A DNA stretch of 64,000 bases from JACCZX01 sp963729165 (GCA_963729165.1 CAVSMM010000013.1:1-64000); one strand, 5' to 3'. Numbered from the stretch's first letter, positions 19,246 to 27,795 are shown. The notes: generated by a model not told the origin, from the letters alone. Translations and numbers: made by a program.

Positions 19246-20310
19246 ATGGCTTGGCATAAAAACAGTGACTTGCAGGCGCAGCGCCTATGGCTTGGCACGT
19301 TGGTCATCGCGGGTTTACCGTCTGTCGCCTGGGCTGGCACAGCCGGTCGGCCGGACACCGCGCAACTATTGGCCGCAGTCTGTGTCGGCGCTCTGATCGT
19401 GCTGGTGGCGGTCGCGATCGCGCAGCGCCGACGCACTCCTGCGTCGGCACCGACGCCGGCCGCACCCACCATCGCGCCGCGCACGTCGGATGTAAGCGCT
19501 AGCCAAATCGGCGAACTACAAGCTGCCCTCGAAGGGCGCGAGCGCGAATTGGCCGAGCGCACACGAGAGCTCGCTGGACGCTTGCGCGAGCTCGATAACG
19601 CCGGCCGCGAGCTCGATAGCCTCGCGCACTCGGTGTCGCACGATCTGCGCGCGCCGCTGCGTGTCGTCGATGGCTTCGCAACGATCGTGCTCGAAGACTA
19701 CGGCGATCGCGGCAAGCCGCTCGACGATCTTGGACGTGACCATTTACGTCGCATCGTCGCCGCCAGCCAGCGGATGAACTCGATGATCGACACGCTGCTG
19801 AACTTGTCCCGCATGACAAGCCGTGAATTGGCCAGTGAAAGGGTCGATCTTTCTCAAATCGCACGCGAGCTGGCCGATGACCTGCGCGATGACTTGCGAC
19901 TCCGCGAGCCGGCGCGCTCGATCGAGTTCGTCATCGGACCTGGCTTGAAGGCCGACGGTGACCCGACGCTGTTGCGCCTGGTGCTGCAGAACCTGCTGGG
20001 CAACGCGGCAAAGTTCAGCGCGAAGAGCCGCGACGCCCGCGTCGAGTTCGGCCGCAACGAAGCGAGTGCATCGAGGGAGTTTTTCGTGCGCGACAACGGC
20101 GCCGGCTTCGATATGCGCTTCGCCGAAAAAATGTTCGGCATGTTTCAGCGGCTGCACAGCGCAAACGAGTTTCCTGGTACCGGCGTGGGCCTCGCGACAG
20201 TTCAAAAGATCATTCAACGTCACGGCGGCCGGGTGTGGGCCGAGGCCGTGCCGGCACCGGCAGAAGGCCACGGGGCGACGTTTTACTTTACGTTGTGGGA
20301 GAAGGCTTAG
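19246..20310 (+). CDS. Membrane-anchored sensor histidine kinase
   Basis: 354-residue kinase. The N-terminus has two hydrophobic stretches (LWLGTLVIAGLPSVAWA and LLAAVCVGALIVLVAVAIA) with almost no periplasmic loop, then a charged coiled coil rich in R/E/L, HisKA with LDSLAHSVSHDLRAPLRVVD, and HATPase with LLRLVLQNLLGNAAKFSAKS, DNGAGFDMRFAEKMFGMFQR and GTGVGLATVQKIIQRHGG. This kinase type resembles the transmitter of bacteriophytochrome-like kinases, but no photosensory domain is present. The lack of a sensor loop suggests intramembrane or partner-mediated sensing. I chose the ATG at 19246; the longer frame from 19120 would add 42 residues unlike any leader. No regulator is adjacent on the same strand. 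Confidence 0.88.
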   Translation: MAWHKNSDLQAQRLWLGTLVIAGLPSVAWAGTAGRPDTAQLLAAVCVGALIVLVAVAIAQRRRTPASAPTPAAPTIAPRTSDVSASQIGELQAALEGRERELAERTRELAGRLRELDNAGRELDSLAHSVSHDLRAPLRVVDGFATIVLEDYGDRGKPLDDLGRDHLRRIVAASQRMNSMIDTLLNLSRMTSRELASERVDLSQIARELADDLRDDLRLREPARSIEFVIGPGLKADGDPTLLRLVLQNLLGNAAKFSAKSRDARVEFGRNEASASREFFVRDNGAGFDMRFAEKMFGMFQRLHSANEFPGTGVGLATVQKIIQRHGGRVWAEAVPAPAEGHGATFYFTLWEKA

Positions 20311-20361
20311 TCGTCGCAGCGCCTGAGCGGCGTCGGCCGCAGCTGCCAACAGATGGCTTCG

Positions 20362-20769
20362 CTATTGCAGCTTCCAGACCGCATCGCACTGCGTACATCG
20401 AACGCTGAGCCAGTGCGGGCGTCCTGCTTCAGGCGGATCGTTAACGCTCGACGATTCTTGCGCGAGTACTTTGAACTTGCCCCACGCTTTGCACTGCGGG
20501 CAGGTCGCCGCCTCTCCAAAGTGTTCGGCGCGCGCCAGCAGCACGCCAAAGCGCCGCCATGCCACCACCAGCAGCATCCCTCCAGCTGCGGCACATATCA
20601 AGACGATCAGGTAACGCATGCCGGCTTCGGCATGACTGAGTAGCTCCAAACCCGATAGCAGCAAGATCAGTGCAACGAAGCCCAAGGCGAGATAAGCATG
20701 GCTTTCGATCAGTTGCCGCTCATACCAACGTCGAAAGCCATGCCGCTCGATATAGCGCGTGACTTGCAT
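20362..20769 (-). CDS. Small membrane protein with C-terminal zinc-ribbon-like cysteines
   Basis: 135-residue protein of unknown function. Two membrane helices (about residues 25-43 and 52-70) are followed by a cytoplasmic tail with two CxxC pairs, ATCPQCKAWGKF near residue 90 and SVRCTQCDAVWKLQ at the very end, a rubredoxin/zinc-ribbon arrangement. It starts 15 bases after the ANTAR regulator gene and is on the same strand as it and the large PAS kinase, so the three probably form one transcript. A metal- or redox-responsive membrane accessory is possible but not shown by the sequence. Confidence 0.72.
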   Translation of the reverse strand: MQVTRYIERHGFRRWYERQLIESHAYLALGFVALILLLSGLELLSHAEAGMRYLIVLICAAAGGMLLVVAWRRFGVLLARAEHFGEAATCPQCKAWGKFKVLAQESSSVNDPPEAGRPHWLSVRCTQCDAVWKLQ

Positions 20770-20784
20770 TCAGGGCCCGCGCGG

Positions 20785-21405
20785 TCAATGACGAATCGAA
20801 TTCAGCCGATTTGCCGCTTCGACCATGTTGGTAGCCAGCTCGGCCACTTGCTTGCCTTCGGCTTTGGCCTGAGCTCGCAGCGCTTCGAGCGCACGCGCGT
20901 CGTCGAGGCGCAGGCGCTCCATCAGAATGCCGATTGCGATCAGCTCGTCGCGCGCGCCGTCAATCGGCGGCGTGGTCGAAGGTTGAGTTGAGGATTGAGT
21001 TGAAGACTTACTCGGCTGGGCCGCCTTCTCGTCTCCCGACCGCGACAAAGCCGCGCGCACTGCGGGGACGATCTGCCGCACGTCGACGGGTTTCACCAGA
21101 TAACCCAGCGCGCCCATCTTCATCGCTTCGTCAACGATGTCACTGTCGCCGAATGCCGACAGAAACATGAAGCCCGTGTCGGTATTCGCGGCCAGATAAC
21201 GCGCGACGTCCATTCCCGATTTGCCCTGCATGCGCATATCGAGAATGGCAAGCCGTGGCTTGTGCTTTCGCGCCAGCAGAATCGCATCGTCACCGTTGTC
21301 GGTCTCGATCACTTCGAGGCCCGCTTGCTTCAAGCCTGCGACCAACGTGGCAAGCACTAAGCGGTCGTCATCGACGACCATCACCAGCGGCGGAGTTTCA
21401 TTCAT
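20785..21405 (-). CDS. ANTAR-domain response regulator
   Basis: 206-residue response regulator whose output domain binds RNA, not DNA. The receiver occupies residues about 7-122 with D12/D13, phospho-acceptor D56 (LAILDMRMQG) and K in YLVKPVDV. A Ser/Thr/Gln linker precedes the C-terminal ANTAR domain (about 150-200), recognisable from AIGILMERLRLDDARALEAL followed by RAQAKAEGKQVAELA. Known ANTAR regulators (AmiR, NasR, EutV) act as antiterminators on paired-hairpin RNA sites. The start is the ATG at 21405; the longer frame to 21612 runs back into the kinase gene. It lies 37 bases downstream of a HisKA_2 kinase, the kinase class that partners EutV, which supports a cognate pair. Confidence 0.92.
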   Translation of the reverse strand: MNETPPLVMVVDDDRLVLATLVAGLKQAGLEVIETDNGDDAILLARKHKPRLAILDMRMQGKSGMDVARYLAANTDTGFMFLSAFGDSDIVDEAMKMGALGYLVKPVDVRQIVPAVRAALSRSGDEKAAQPSKSSTQSSTQPSTTPPIDGARDELIAIGILMERLRLDDARALEALRAQAKAEGKQVAELATNMVEAANRLNSIRH

Positions 21406-21442
21406 TGCGCGAAGCTTAGGTGCAGGTGCGCAGCTCCACGTT

Positions 21443-24400
21443 TCACCCTTCCCGAAATAGACTGTCTTCGCGTATCGCCGGCGGAAACAATTGAAGCCGG
21501 GTGGACACCAATGAGCCTGTGCGCTCGACAACGAGCCGCGCGCCACGCCGCGGCAACAGTGCCTTAACCAGTCCCAGCCCCGAAACACTGGCGGAAATTT
21601 GCGCCAGATCAAAGCCGTCTTTGAGCGCGCCCGGATTCTCGATCGTCATCTCCATACCGTCCGGGCGGGTCGTGACCTTGACCATGATGCCATCCTGACG
21701 AGTGGCTCGATGCTTGATGGCGTTGGTCCCTAGCTCGTTGATGACCAGCGCCAGCGGCACCGCCTCGTTCTCGGGCAGACCAAAGCGCCACAGGTCGGGC
21801 GGCGGCGGTTCGAAGCGCACTTCGACGCCAAACATGTTGGAAAGCGTCGAGAAAATTCCCTGAGCAACGCCGAGCACCGGCAACGTGCCGCTCGAGCGGA
21901 TCTGCAGCCCGTGCACTTGCGCGATCGCATGGATCTGCGTGGCGGCTTCGGACAGGATGTCCGCCACATCGGGTCGTGCGTCCGCGGTTTGTTGCAGCAA
22001 CCCCGCGACGCCTTGCAGATTGTTCTTGATGCGGTGATGTACCTCGCGCACCAGAACGTCGCGCTGCTTGACGATCTGCTCCATTCTCTGTTGTTCGGCC
22101 CGCGTGCGCTCGGTCACGTCATCGGCGATGCCGAATACGCGAATCGCGCCGTCTTCCATTCGCACCGGCGATAGCCGGACATTGATGTTGCGCACACCGC
22201 GAGTCGGGTGATCGATGCGCGCGGTCAATTCCGATCGCATCAGCCGGCGCATCCGCGCTACCAGCCGCGGCAACGCTTGGTTCACGGTCTGTACGTCCTC
22301 GAAATGCACATGCCGCATCACGTTGCGCGGGTTATCGAGCAGATCGCTGACCGGCCCGCCGATCAACGTGGTGTACCGCGGGTTGACGTACAGCGCGCTT
22401 GAAAAATCCCCGGTCATGATGAAAACGAGCTGATCGATATTCTCGGCAAACTGGCGGAACCGCGCCTCGGTTTCACGCAACGCGGTTTCGGCACGCACCT
22501 CCTCGGTCAGGTCGTCGATGATCGACATGACGTAGCGTGCATTTGCGTCACCGGCTGCCATCGAGCGCCCGGGCTCGGATTCGAACAGCGGCACGACGCG
22601 CTGGTTGATCGTCAGCCGCTTGCCGTCTGCGCGCAGCATCACATCCCGCGGCCGGTCAACCTGCGTTCCCGTTGAGAGGGCCTTGCGGTCGAGTTCAGCA
22701 TACAAGTCGGCGAACTGGCGCGCGTAGATCTCGCCCCACGTGCGGCCGACCACCTGCTCACGCGTCAACCCGGTCATCGTCTCACCGGCACGATTCAGGC
22801 TCACAAAGCGGCCGGTCTCGGCCTCGCGAACAGACACCAACACCGGCAGGTTCTCGACGACAAGATCGAGATAGTTGCGCACGCGTCGCAACTCTTCTTC
22901 CGACCGTCTGCGCGCATCGACGTCGACCAGCGTCAAGATGAGGCCTCGATCCGGAGCCGACGGGTCGAGTGGACGCCCGTAGCCCGCGCACCAGAACGTC
23001 GTGCCGTCCGCGCGGCGCATCAGACGCTCGAACGACACGCCGCCGGCGGCGGGCTCGGCGTCGGACTCGGGCTTGTCGGCCGATTCCTCCGAATCTATTT
23101 CCGCCAGCGGCAATTCGCGAATGTCTTCCCAGTCGCCGGCGGTCGCAAACAGCGACGAAATCTGCAACTCGTCCCAATCGCGTGCGTCGTAGCCGAACAG
23201 TTGCTGCGTGGCGACGTTTGCCTTGACGATCAGATCGTTGGCCACGTAAAGCACGGCGACCAGCGCGTTATCGAAGATAAGCTGCAGCTCGGTTAGCGTC
23301 GCGCGCAGCTCACGCTCAGAGCGCTTGCGCTCGTCCACATTGACGAACGCGAAGATGTAACCCAGCTCCGGCCGCTCGGGATTGACTGCACGTCCCTGCA
23401 CGGCGACCCAGATCGGCGCGCCTTTGCGGCGGAACATGTGAAGCTCGAACTCGGTTGCGCCGGTGTCGTTGATGCGCTGATAGTGCTCGGACAGATTTGC
23501 CAGCAACAAGTGATCGGTCGGATGCGAAAACAACTGCATCTGCGACACAAGAGCACCGGGTTCGCACGCCAGCAAATCTTCCATCGCCGCGTTGGCGCGC
23601 ACCGGACGGCTATCGCGCACAAACAGCAACCCAACTAATGCTGTGTCAAAAATCAGTTGCTGCTGTGCGAGCGCACTCTGCAGCTCTTCGCCCTGCTCTT
23701 TGAGCTCCAGCAAGGATCGCGACAACGCTTCACGCTGCCGCTTGATCTCGGAGATGTTCTGAAACGTGTAGATCGCTTCACGCAGCACCTCGAGACCCGG
23801 CTCCTGCGCCTGGATCGGTCGTGCTTGCACCAGACACCACACCGGCTCGCCGTCGGTGCGGAACAGCACCACTTCACCGCTCGTTGTTTGGTGTGAGCGG
23901 ACGACCGGCATGCCGGATACTTCATTCGGAGCGCGGTGATGCCGGTCCACGCACAGATCCCACAATGGCATGCCGATGACTTCGCCGTCGCTGTATCCGA
24001 ACATCTCTGCGAATTCCCGGTTTGCCAGCAGGATCTTGCCCGACATCGTCTGCGCCACGCCGACCGACATCGTTTCGAATAGTGTCTGCTGGTCGCGCAA
24101 CGCAACCTGCAGTTGCTCTTCAAAAATCTTGCGGTCCGTGAAATTTTCGAGAACCAGCAACGTATGCCGCAGACCACTTTCAGAGGCAATCGCTCGCATC
24201 GAAAGTTTGGTCCACACGACACGACCATCGCGATGCATGAAGCGACGCTCGGCAGACTCGGACTCGACCGCTCCGCGCTGCATCTCGGTGCGCGCGTGTT
24301 GCAACAAAGGCCGATCATCGGGGTGGAGCAGCGTTACCGGATCTTTACCGAGCAGCTCATCGACGTCGTAGCCGAGCGTTTCGCATGCGGCGCGATTCAC

Positions 24401-25522
24401 TCCGATCAGACGAAACTCGCTGTCAAGCAATAGAGCCGCGACCGGGCTCTCGTCGAACAGGGCTCGAAAGCGCTCAGCGCTTTCGTTCAGATCTGATTCG
24501 GTCTTCTTGCGCGTGCCGACGTCGCGCGCGAGCAGCAAAATGAACTCGCGGCCATCGTGCACAACGCGCTGCAGCACCGTCTCCACGGCAAATTCGGTTC
24601 CAAAGCGCGTCTTGTAGCGCGTGTCAGCCTGAAAAGAGCCGCGCGTTTGCAATTGTTCATACAGCGATGCGAAGCCCGCATCGTCACCGTCTGCCCCGGC
24701 GAGACTGGTGTCGATCGCACTCAGCGCCAGCCCCTTCAACGACTCTCGGTCGTAGCCGAGCCGCTGACGTGCGGCATCGTTGGCGTCGACAACGGCTCCG
24801 CGCTGATCGATCTCGAAAACCATTTCGCCAACGGATTCGAGCGCCTGCCGAAGCGCTCCAAGCGAATTTTGCGCAAAGCGCTCGCGGTCGATTCGCTCGC
24901 ACGTGACGAAGACTCCATCAAAGCGCCCATCGATAGCGAACACCGGTGCCAGCTTCACGCGGACCCATCCGCGCTCGGCGCGTGGCAGCTGATATTCGCG
25001 CTCCACGGGCGTCCGGTCACCGCTTTCGCTGACCCGCTTCAGCTCGGTAATCAGATCCGGCAACTGGCTGAATCCGTCGGCCTGATTGACGGCGCCTCCG
25101 AGCAATGCGTCGGCCGGCACATCGAATAGCTCTTCAAGGCAGTTGTTCCAAAGCCGGTAATTCATCTCACGGTCTAGCAGGGCCAGACCGATATGCGCGG
25201 CCGCCAGCAAGGTTTCGATAACCGTGTCTGCCGGTCGCGCCGCGAGATTGGCCGCTTCATCAGGTAACACGGCAAAGTCCAGCGGCGCGGCCGCGGGTGA
25301 AACTGCCATTACCCCGCCTGCCGCCGGTGGCGGTGTCCCGTTGCCGCCTGGAAGCCCGAGCGCCAACGCCCGCTCTTCGCTAACGACCTTCGGCGCATTG
25401 GCGGGCGTACCCGCCGCGCGCGGAGCGAGTTTGGAGGAACGCTGCGAAGTTGTAGGGCGGTCAGCCACGCGAAGTGTTCGCCAGTCAGGCAGAGCTTCAG
25501 AGGTCAGGTAAGAATAATGCAC
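21443..25522 (-). CDS. Eight-PAS HisKA_2 sensor histidine kinase
   Basis: 1359-residue soluble kinase with no membrane segment. After a Pro/Ala-rich N-terminus I count eight consecutive PAS or PAS-PAC units (about 100-215, 220-335, 340-455, 460-590, 595-710, 715-850, 855-985, 990-1110), each ending in PAC-like text such as FTDRKIFEEQ, VDERKRSEREL or DDVTERTRAEQ. The transmitter follows: HisKA_2 with VLVREVHHRIKNNLQGVAGL (histidine in EVHHRI) and an HWE/HisKA_2-type HATPase with LALVINELGTNAIKH and GLGLVKALLP. No haem or flavin signature is obvious to me. The frame is intact over 4 kb, unusual for this window. The start is a GTG at 25522 and the Shine-Dalgarno is poor, so the first residues are uncertain. 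It is cotranscribed with the ANTAR regulator. Confidence 0.9.
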   Translation of the reverse strand: MHYSYLTSEALPDWRTLRVADRPTTSQRSSKLAPRAAGTPANAPKVVSEERALALGLPGGNGTPPPAAGGVMAVSPAAAPLDFAVLPDEAANLAARPADTVIETLLAAAHIGLALLDREMNYRLWNNCLEELFDVPADALLGGAVNQADGFSQLPDLITELKRVSESGDRTPVEREYQLPRAERGWVRVKLAPVFAIDGRFDGVFVTCERIDRERFAQNSLGALRQALESVGEMVFEIDQRGAVVDANDAARQRLGYDRESLKGLALSAIDTSLAGADGDDAGFASLYEQLQTRGSFQADTRYKTRFGTEFAVETVLQRVVHDGREFILLLARDVGTRKKTESDLNESAERFRALFDESPVAALLLDSEFRLIGVNRAACETLGYDVDELLGKDPVTLLHPDDRPLLQHARTEMQRGAVESESAERRFMHRDGRVVWTKLSMRAIASESGLRHTLLVLENFTDRKIFEEQLQVALRDQQTLFETMSVGVAQTMSGKILLANREFAEMFGYSDGEVIGMPLWDLCVDRHHRAPNEVSGMPVVRSHQTTSGEVVLFRTDGEPVWCLVQARPIQAQEPGLEVLREAIYTFQNISEIKRQREALSRSLLELKEQGEELQSALAQQQLIFDTALVGLLFVRDSRPVRANAAMEDLLACEPGALVSQMQLFSHPTDHLLLANLSEHYQRINDTGATEFELHMFRRKGAPIWVAVQGRAVNPERPELGYIFAFVNVDERKRSERELRATLTELQLIFDNALVAVLYVANDLIVKANVATQQLFGYDARDWDELQISSLFATAGDWEDIRELPLAEIDSEESADKPESDAEPAAGGVSFERLMRRADGTTFWCAGYGRPLDPSAPDRGLILTLVDVDARRRSEEELRRVRNYLDLVVENLPVLVSVREAETGRFVSLNRAGETMTGLTREQVVGRTWGEIYARQFADLYAELDRKALSTGTQVDRPRDVMLRADGKRLTINQRVVPLFESEPGRSMAAGDANARYVMSIIDDLTEEVRAETALRETEARFRQFAENIDQLVFIMTGDFSSALYVNPRYTTLIGGPVSDLLDNPRNVMRHVHFEDVQTVNQALPRLVARMRRLMRSELTARIDHPTRGVRNINVRLSPVRMEDGAIRVFGIADDVTERTRAEQQRMEQIVKQRDVLVREVHHRIKNNLQGVAGLLQQTADARPDVADILSEAATQIHAIAQVHGLQIRSSGTLPVLGVAQGIFSTLSNMFGVEVRFEPPPPDLWRFGLPENEAVPLALVINELGTNAIKHRATRQDGIMVKVTTRPDGMEMTIENPGALKDGFDLAQISASVSGLGLVKALLPRRGARLVVERTGSLVSTRLQLFPPAIREDSLFREG

Positions 25523-25553
25523 CCTCAGGGGCGTGCTCGCTTGAACGCCGAGC

Positions 25554-25580
25554 TAAAGTTCGACGGCCAATTGCCGAATT
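25554..25580 (+). promoter_or_regulatory. Sigma-28 (FliA) promoter of flgMN
   Basis: TAAAGTTC (25554-25561), 11 bases, GCCGAATT (25573-25580). The family consensus is TAAAGTTT-N11-GCCGATAA, so the -35 matches 7 of 8 and the -10 five of 8 with exact spacing. It lies directly ahead of flgM, a classical class 3 flagellar promoter position. Confidence 0.75.
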
Positions 25581-25587
25581 TTGTAGC

Positions 25588-25788
25588 GTGACCCTCTTGG
25601 CGCGCTCCCAACCACCGGCATTCCCGGGTGCCGATATCCGGCCAGCACGCGAACTTTGCCCGGAAAGCCGCCTCTTCTCGCTACGCACGGCGATCGCCAA
25701 TGGGCACTATCGGATCGATTCACACGCGATCGCAGACAAGCTGATCGCGTCTATCGATTCGCACTTTCAACCAGCTGCCCCACACTGA
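25588..25788 (+). CDS. flgM: Anti-sigma-28 factor FlgM
   Basis: Short protein (66 residues from the GTG at 25588) whose C-terminal half, SLRTAIANGHYRIDSHAIAD followed by KLIASIDSHF, is the sigma-28-binding segment of FlgM (A..I.nG.Y.id...IA.kLi). The N-terminus is short and disordered-looking, as in other FlgM proteins, but the start is uncertain. The open frame extends upstream through the sigma-28 promoter, and the GTG would coincide almost exactly with the predicted transcription start. FlgM holds FliA inactive until it is exported through the finished hook. It is followed 10 bases later by flgN, and fliA lies close by on the other strand. Confidence 0.78.
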   Translation: MTLLARSQPPAFPGADIRPARELCPESRLFSLRTAIANGHYRIDSHAIADKLIASIDSHFQPAAPH

Positions 25789-25798
25789 TCGCGTCGAC

Positions 25799-26056
25799 AT
25801 GTATCCGCACTCCTCGCTTCCCCCTGACGCCCCCGCGCGTCTGTTCTCCGATTTGATAAAGGCGCTGCACGACGAAAGCGAAGCACTGATTGCGAATGAT
25901 TCCGCCGGGCTGGCCGATGCAAGCGGCCGCAAGGAGCACTTGCTGCGTCTACTCGCGCCGCAGGCAAGCGCACTACGCGCAATGCGGCAAGGCGGAACCG
26001 ATGAACTCGAGCGCTTCGCGCGCGAAGCCGCGCAGCTGCGAAATTTCGCCGGTTAG
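25799..26056 (+). CDS. flgN: FlgN-like flagellar export chaperone, probably frameshifted at the C-terminus
   Basis: FlgN keeps hook-associated proteins FlgK/FlgL export-competent. The 85-residue open part has the family-like helix LFSDLIKALHDESEALIAND near residues 15-34 followed by KEHLLRLLAPQASALRAMRQ. FlgN is usually about 140 residues. The frame stops at 26056 after AREAAQLRNFAG, but the next frame continues with VSGLLAGRSK, which resembles the N..NG.LI..R motif that normally follows, so an indel near 26045 is likely and the gene may run to about 26200. The position immediately after flgM supports the call; the sequence similarity is modest. Confidence 0.55.
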   Translation: MYPHSSLPPDAPARLFSDLIKALHDESEALIANDSAGLADASGRKEHLLRLLAPQASALRAMRQGGTDELERFAREAAQLRNFAG

Positions 26057-26216
26057 CGGACTCCTCGCGGGGCGATCGAAGTCGTCCATCCCCTGCCGTT
26101 GTAATTGCGCCGTCCGCGCGGCCGCCGTTGTCCTAACGTTGGAAGCGCACTAACCATTCAATCGGGACGAGTACACGTGCGAGCCGAAGGCTCGCGTGCA
26201 CTAGAGCGCCAAGCAA

Positions 26217-27005
26217 CTACCAGTTCTTGAGCCGTGCACGCAATCGCGCAACGGCCTGGCTGTGCAGCTGGCACACGCGCGACTCGGTAATGCCCATCAC
26301 GACACCGATTTCGCGCAGGTTCAAGTCCTGTTCGTGATAAAGACTCATTAGAAGCTTTTCGCGCTCAGGCAGCTCGTCGATTGCATCGACCAACGCGTAG
26401 CGAAAGCGCTTGTCGCGCAAAATCTCCGCGGGCTCCGGCGAATCGCCAACCAGGTGCCGCTCAAGATAATCTTCGTCGTCGACCTTTCCACCCAGATCGT
26501 CAAGGTGCACGAGCTGCGCGCCACGCGCATCGTGCAGCATCTGCTGATACTGCACGAGTGACATCTCCAGTTCGCCTGCGATCTCGGTTTCGTGCGGGGC
26601 ACGGCCGAGCTTGCCTTCGAGCCTGTGAATTGCATTCTCTATATCGCGTTGGCTCTTGCGCGCCGAGCGCGGCAGCCAGTCATTGGCGCGCAGTTCGTCG
26701 AGCATTGCGCCACGAATGCGCTGCGCAGCGTAGACCTCGAACTGCGTACCCTGCGTCACTTCGAATCGAGACACCGCGTCCATCAGTCCCATCATGCCGG
26801 CCTGGATCATGTCGTCGAGCTCGACGTTGGCGGGGAGCCGCGCGATCATCTGATGCGCCAACCGGCGCACCAGGGGCGTGTATTGCTTGACGTAGTTACT
26901 GTCGAGCAACGCATTGGGCCGCACCTGCTCCAGTTGCTGGGCGTCGATCTGACCGTTGTTCAGCGCTTGATATAGCGCGTCGTACAAGAATGCGTCGTTC
27001 TTCAT
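26217..27005 (-). CDS. fliA: RNA polymerase sigma factor for flagellar genes (sigma-28)
   Basis: Directs transcription of late flagellar genes. From the ATG at 27005 it is 262 residues. Region 2: YTPLVRRLAHQMIARLPANV, then DDMIQAGMMGLMDAVSRFEV and FEVYAAQRIRGAMLDELRAN. Region 3: RDIENAIHRLEGKLGRAPHE. Region 4: LPEREKLLMSLYHEQDLNLR, with the helix-turn-helix ITESRVCQLHSQAVARLR. An open frame continues to 27320, but the extra 105 residues have no sigma-factor similarity and exceed the usual length of about 240. It is convergent with flgMN and divergent from the gene at 27357. Confidence 0.95.
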   Translation of the reverse strand: MKNDAFLYDALYQALNNGQIDAQQLEQVRPNALLDSNYVKQYTPLVRRLAHQMIARLPANVELDDMIQAGMMGLMDAVSRFEVTQGTQFEVYAAQRIRGAMLDELRANDWLPRSARKSQRDIENAIHRLEGKLGRAPHETEIAGELEMSLVQYQQMLHDARGAQLVHLDDLGGKVDDEDYLERHLVGDSPEPAEILRDKRFRYALVDAIDELPEREKLLMSLYHEQDLNLREIGVVMGITESRVCQLHSQAVARLRARLKNW

Positions 27006-27356
27006 GACCCAAACTTTAGGGATGCCCATCCAGTCGGTATCGACGGATAGGTGGGCGAAAAGCCGGACATCTGGCGGCATCGGGAATCGGCTTACAGAGG
27101 GCGTAAGGCAACGGAGAAGTGTGTGACTGCACTCCTCAAAGCGCAGAGCAATCAAAGCCGCGAAGACACGCCCACGCGGCCAGCGTCGAGTTGCGGCAAG
27201 CGTGCAAAGCAGGAAAGGCATGTGATCGCCACCCATTCCCGCGGCAACAGCAGCCAGACCGTCGGATGACGTTTTAAAGAACCGCTCGGACAGGTCGATC
27301 TTGATCTCATCATGACGCAAATGCGCGTCACAACGATGCGATTAAAGGATGCACCG
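27006..27356. other. Divergent intergenic region between fliA and an unknown gene
   Basis: 351 bases with no convincing gene. It must hold the fliA promoter (leftward) and the promoter of the gene at 27357 (rightward). The open frame that extends fliA upstream through here encodes a low-plausibility Arg/Leu-rich sequence. A sigma-28-like site at 27275-27301 is listed separately. Confidence 0.6.
27275..27301 (+). promoter_or_regulatory. Weak sigma-28-like promoter
   Basis: TAAAGAAC, 11 bases, GTCGATCT: five of eight matches in each half with exact spacing to the FliA consensus. It lies 56 bases before the start codon of the unknown gene at 27357 and next to fliA. Suggestive only. Confidence 0.38.
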
Positions 27357-27785
27357 ATGACCCGCAACCAGCTTGTTAAGCAACTCGCGGAAATATCGAC
27401 CCGACCGGTCGGAGTTTCCACTGCGCCAGCTACCGTGGCGCTAGAGCCCGCGCCGAACAAAGGCGTCGCAGACGCACCGACGGAGCTGTTCGTGTGGTTC
27501 GAAGATACCGCCGCACGCGCGCTCGAAGGCCGCCGCGGCGTCGCCGGTTTACCCGAATCGCTGCTGCCGATCAGCCGCGAGATGCGCCTTGTCGAGCGCC
27601 GCTACGCTGAAAATCATCTGCATCTATTAAGTGCAGTGCGGATCGCGTGCCGCCAAAACGCTGCCGAGCTGATCGCATCGCTGTATACCGCCGCGCTATC
27701 GGTGGGCACAGTTGCCTGGATCGGCACCGGCAAGCAGTACGCGCATACATGGAACGACATGTACCCGGCGGTCGCAACCAAGTAG
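27357..27785 (+). CDS. Hypothetical protein, possible flagellar-regulon member
   Basis: 142 residues, not recognised. The ATG at 27357 follows AAAGGA by about 7 bases, a good ribosome-binding site; two earlier in-frame ATGs (27312 and 27336) lack one. The N-terminal 50 residues are Pro/Ala/Val-rich and probably flexible; the rest is predicted helical with many Arg/Glu/Ala (for example MRLVERRYAENHLHLLSAVR) and one moderately hydrophobic stretch (LIASLYTAALSVGTVAWIG). No signal peptide or cysteine motif. A strong terminator follows 10 bases after the stop. Position between fliA and ycgR, plus the weak sigma-28-like site, suggest a motility role; nothing else does. Confidence 0.7.
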   Translation: MTRNQLVKQLAEISTRPVGVSTAPATVALEPAPNKGVADAPTELFVWFEDTAARALEGRRGVAGLPESLLPISREMRLVERRYAENHLHLLSAVRIACRQNAAELIASLYTAALSVGTVAWIGTGKQYAHTWNDMYPAVATK

Positions 27786-27795
27786 AGACACTGCA

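Noticed and set aside
27006..27320. 105-residue N-terminal extension of FliA
   Set aside because: Exceeds the family length, has no sigma-factor similarity, and would fill the divergent promoter region.
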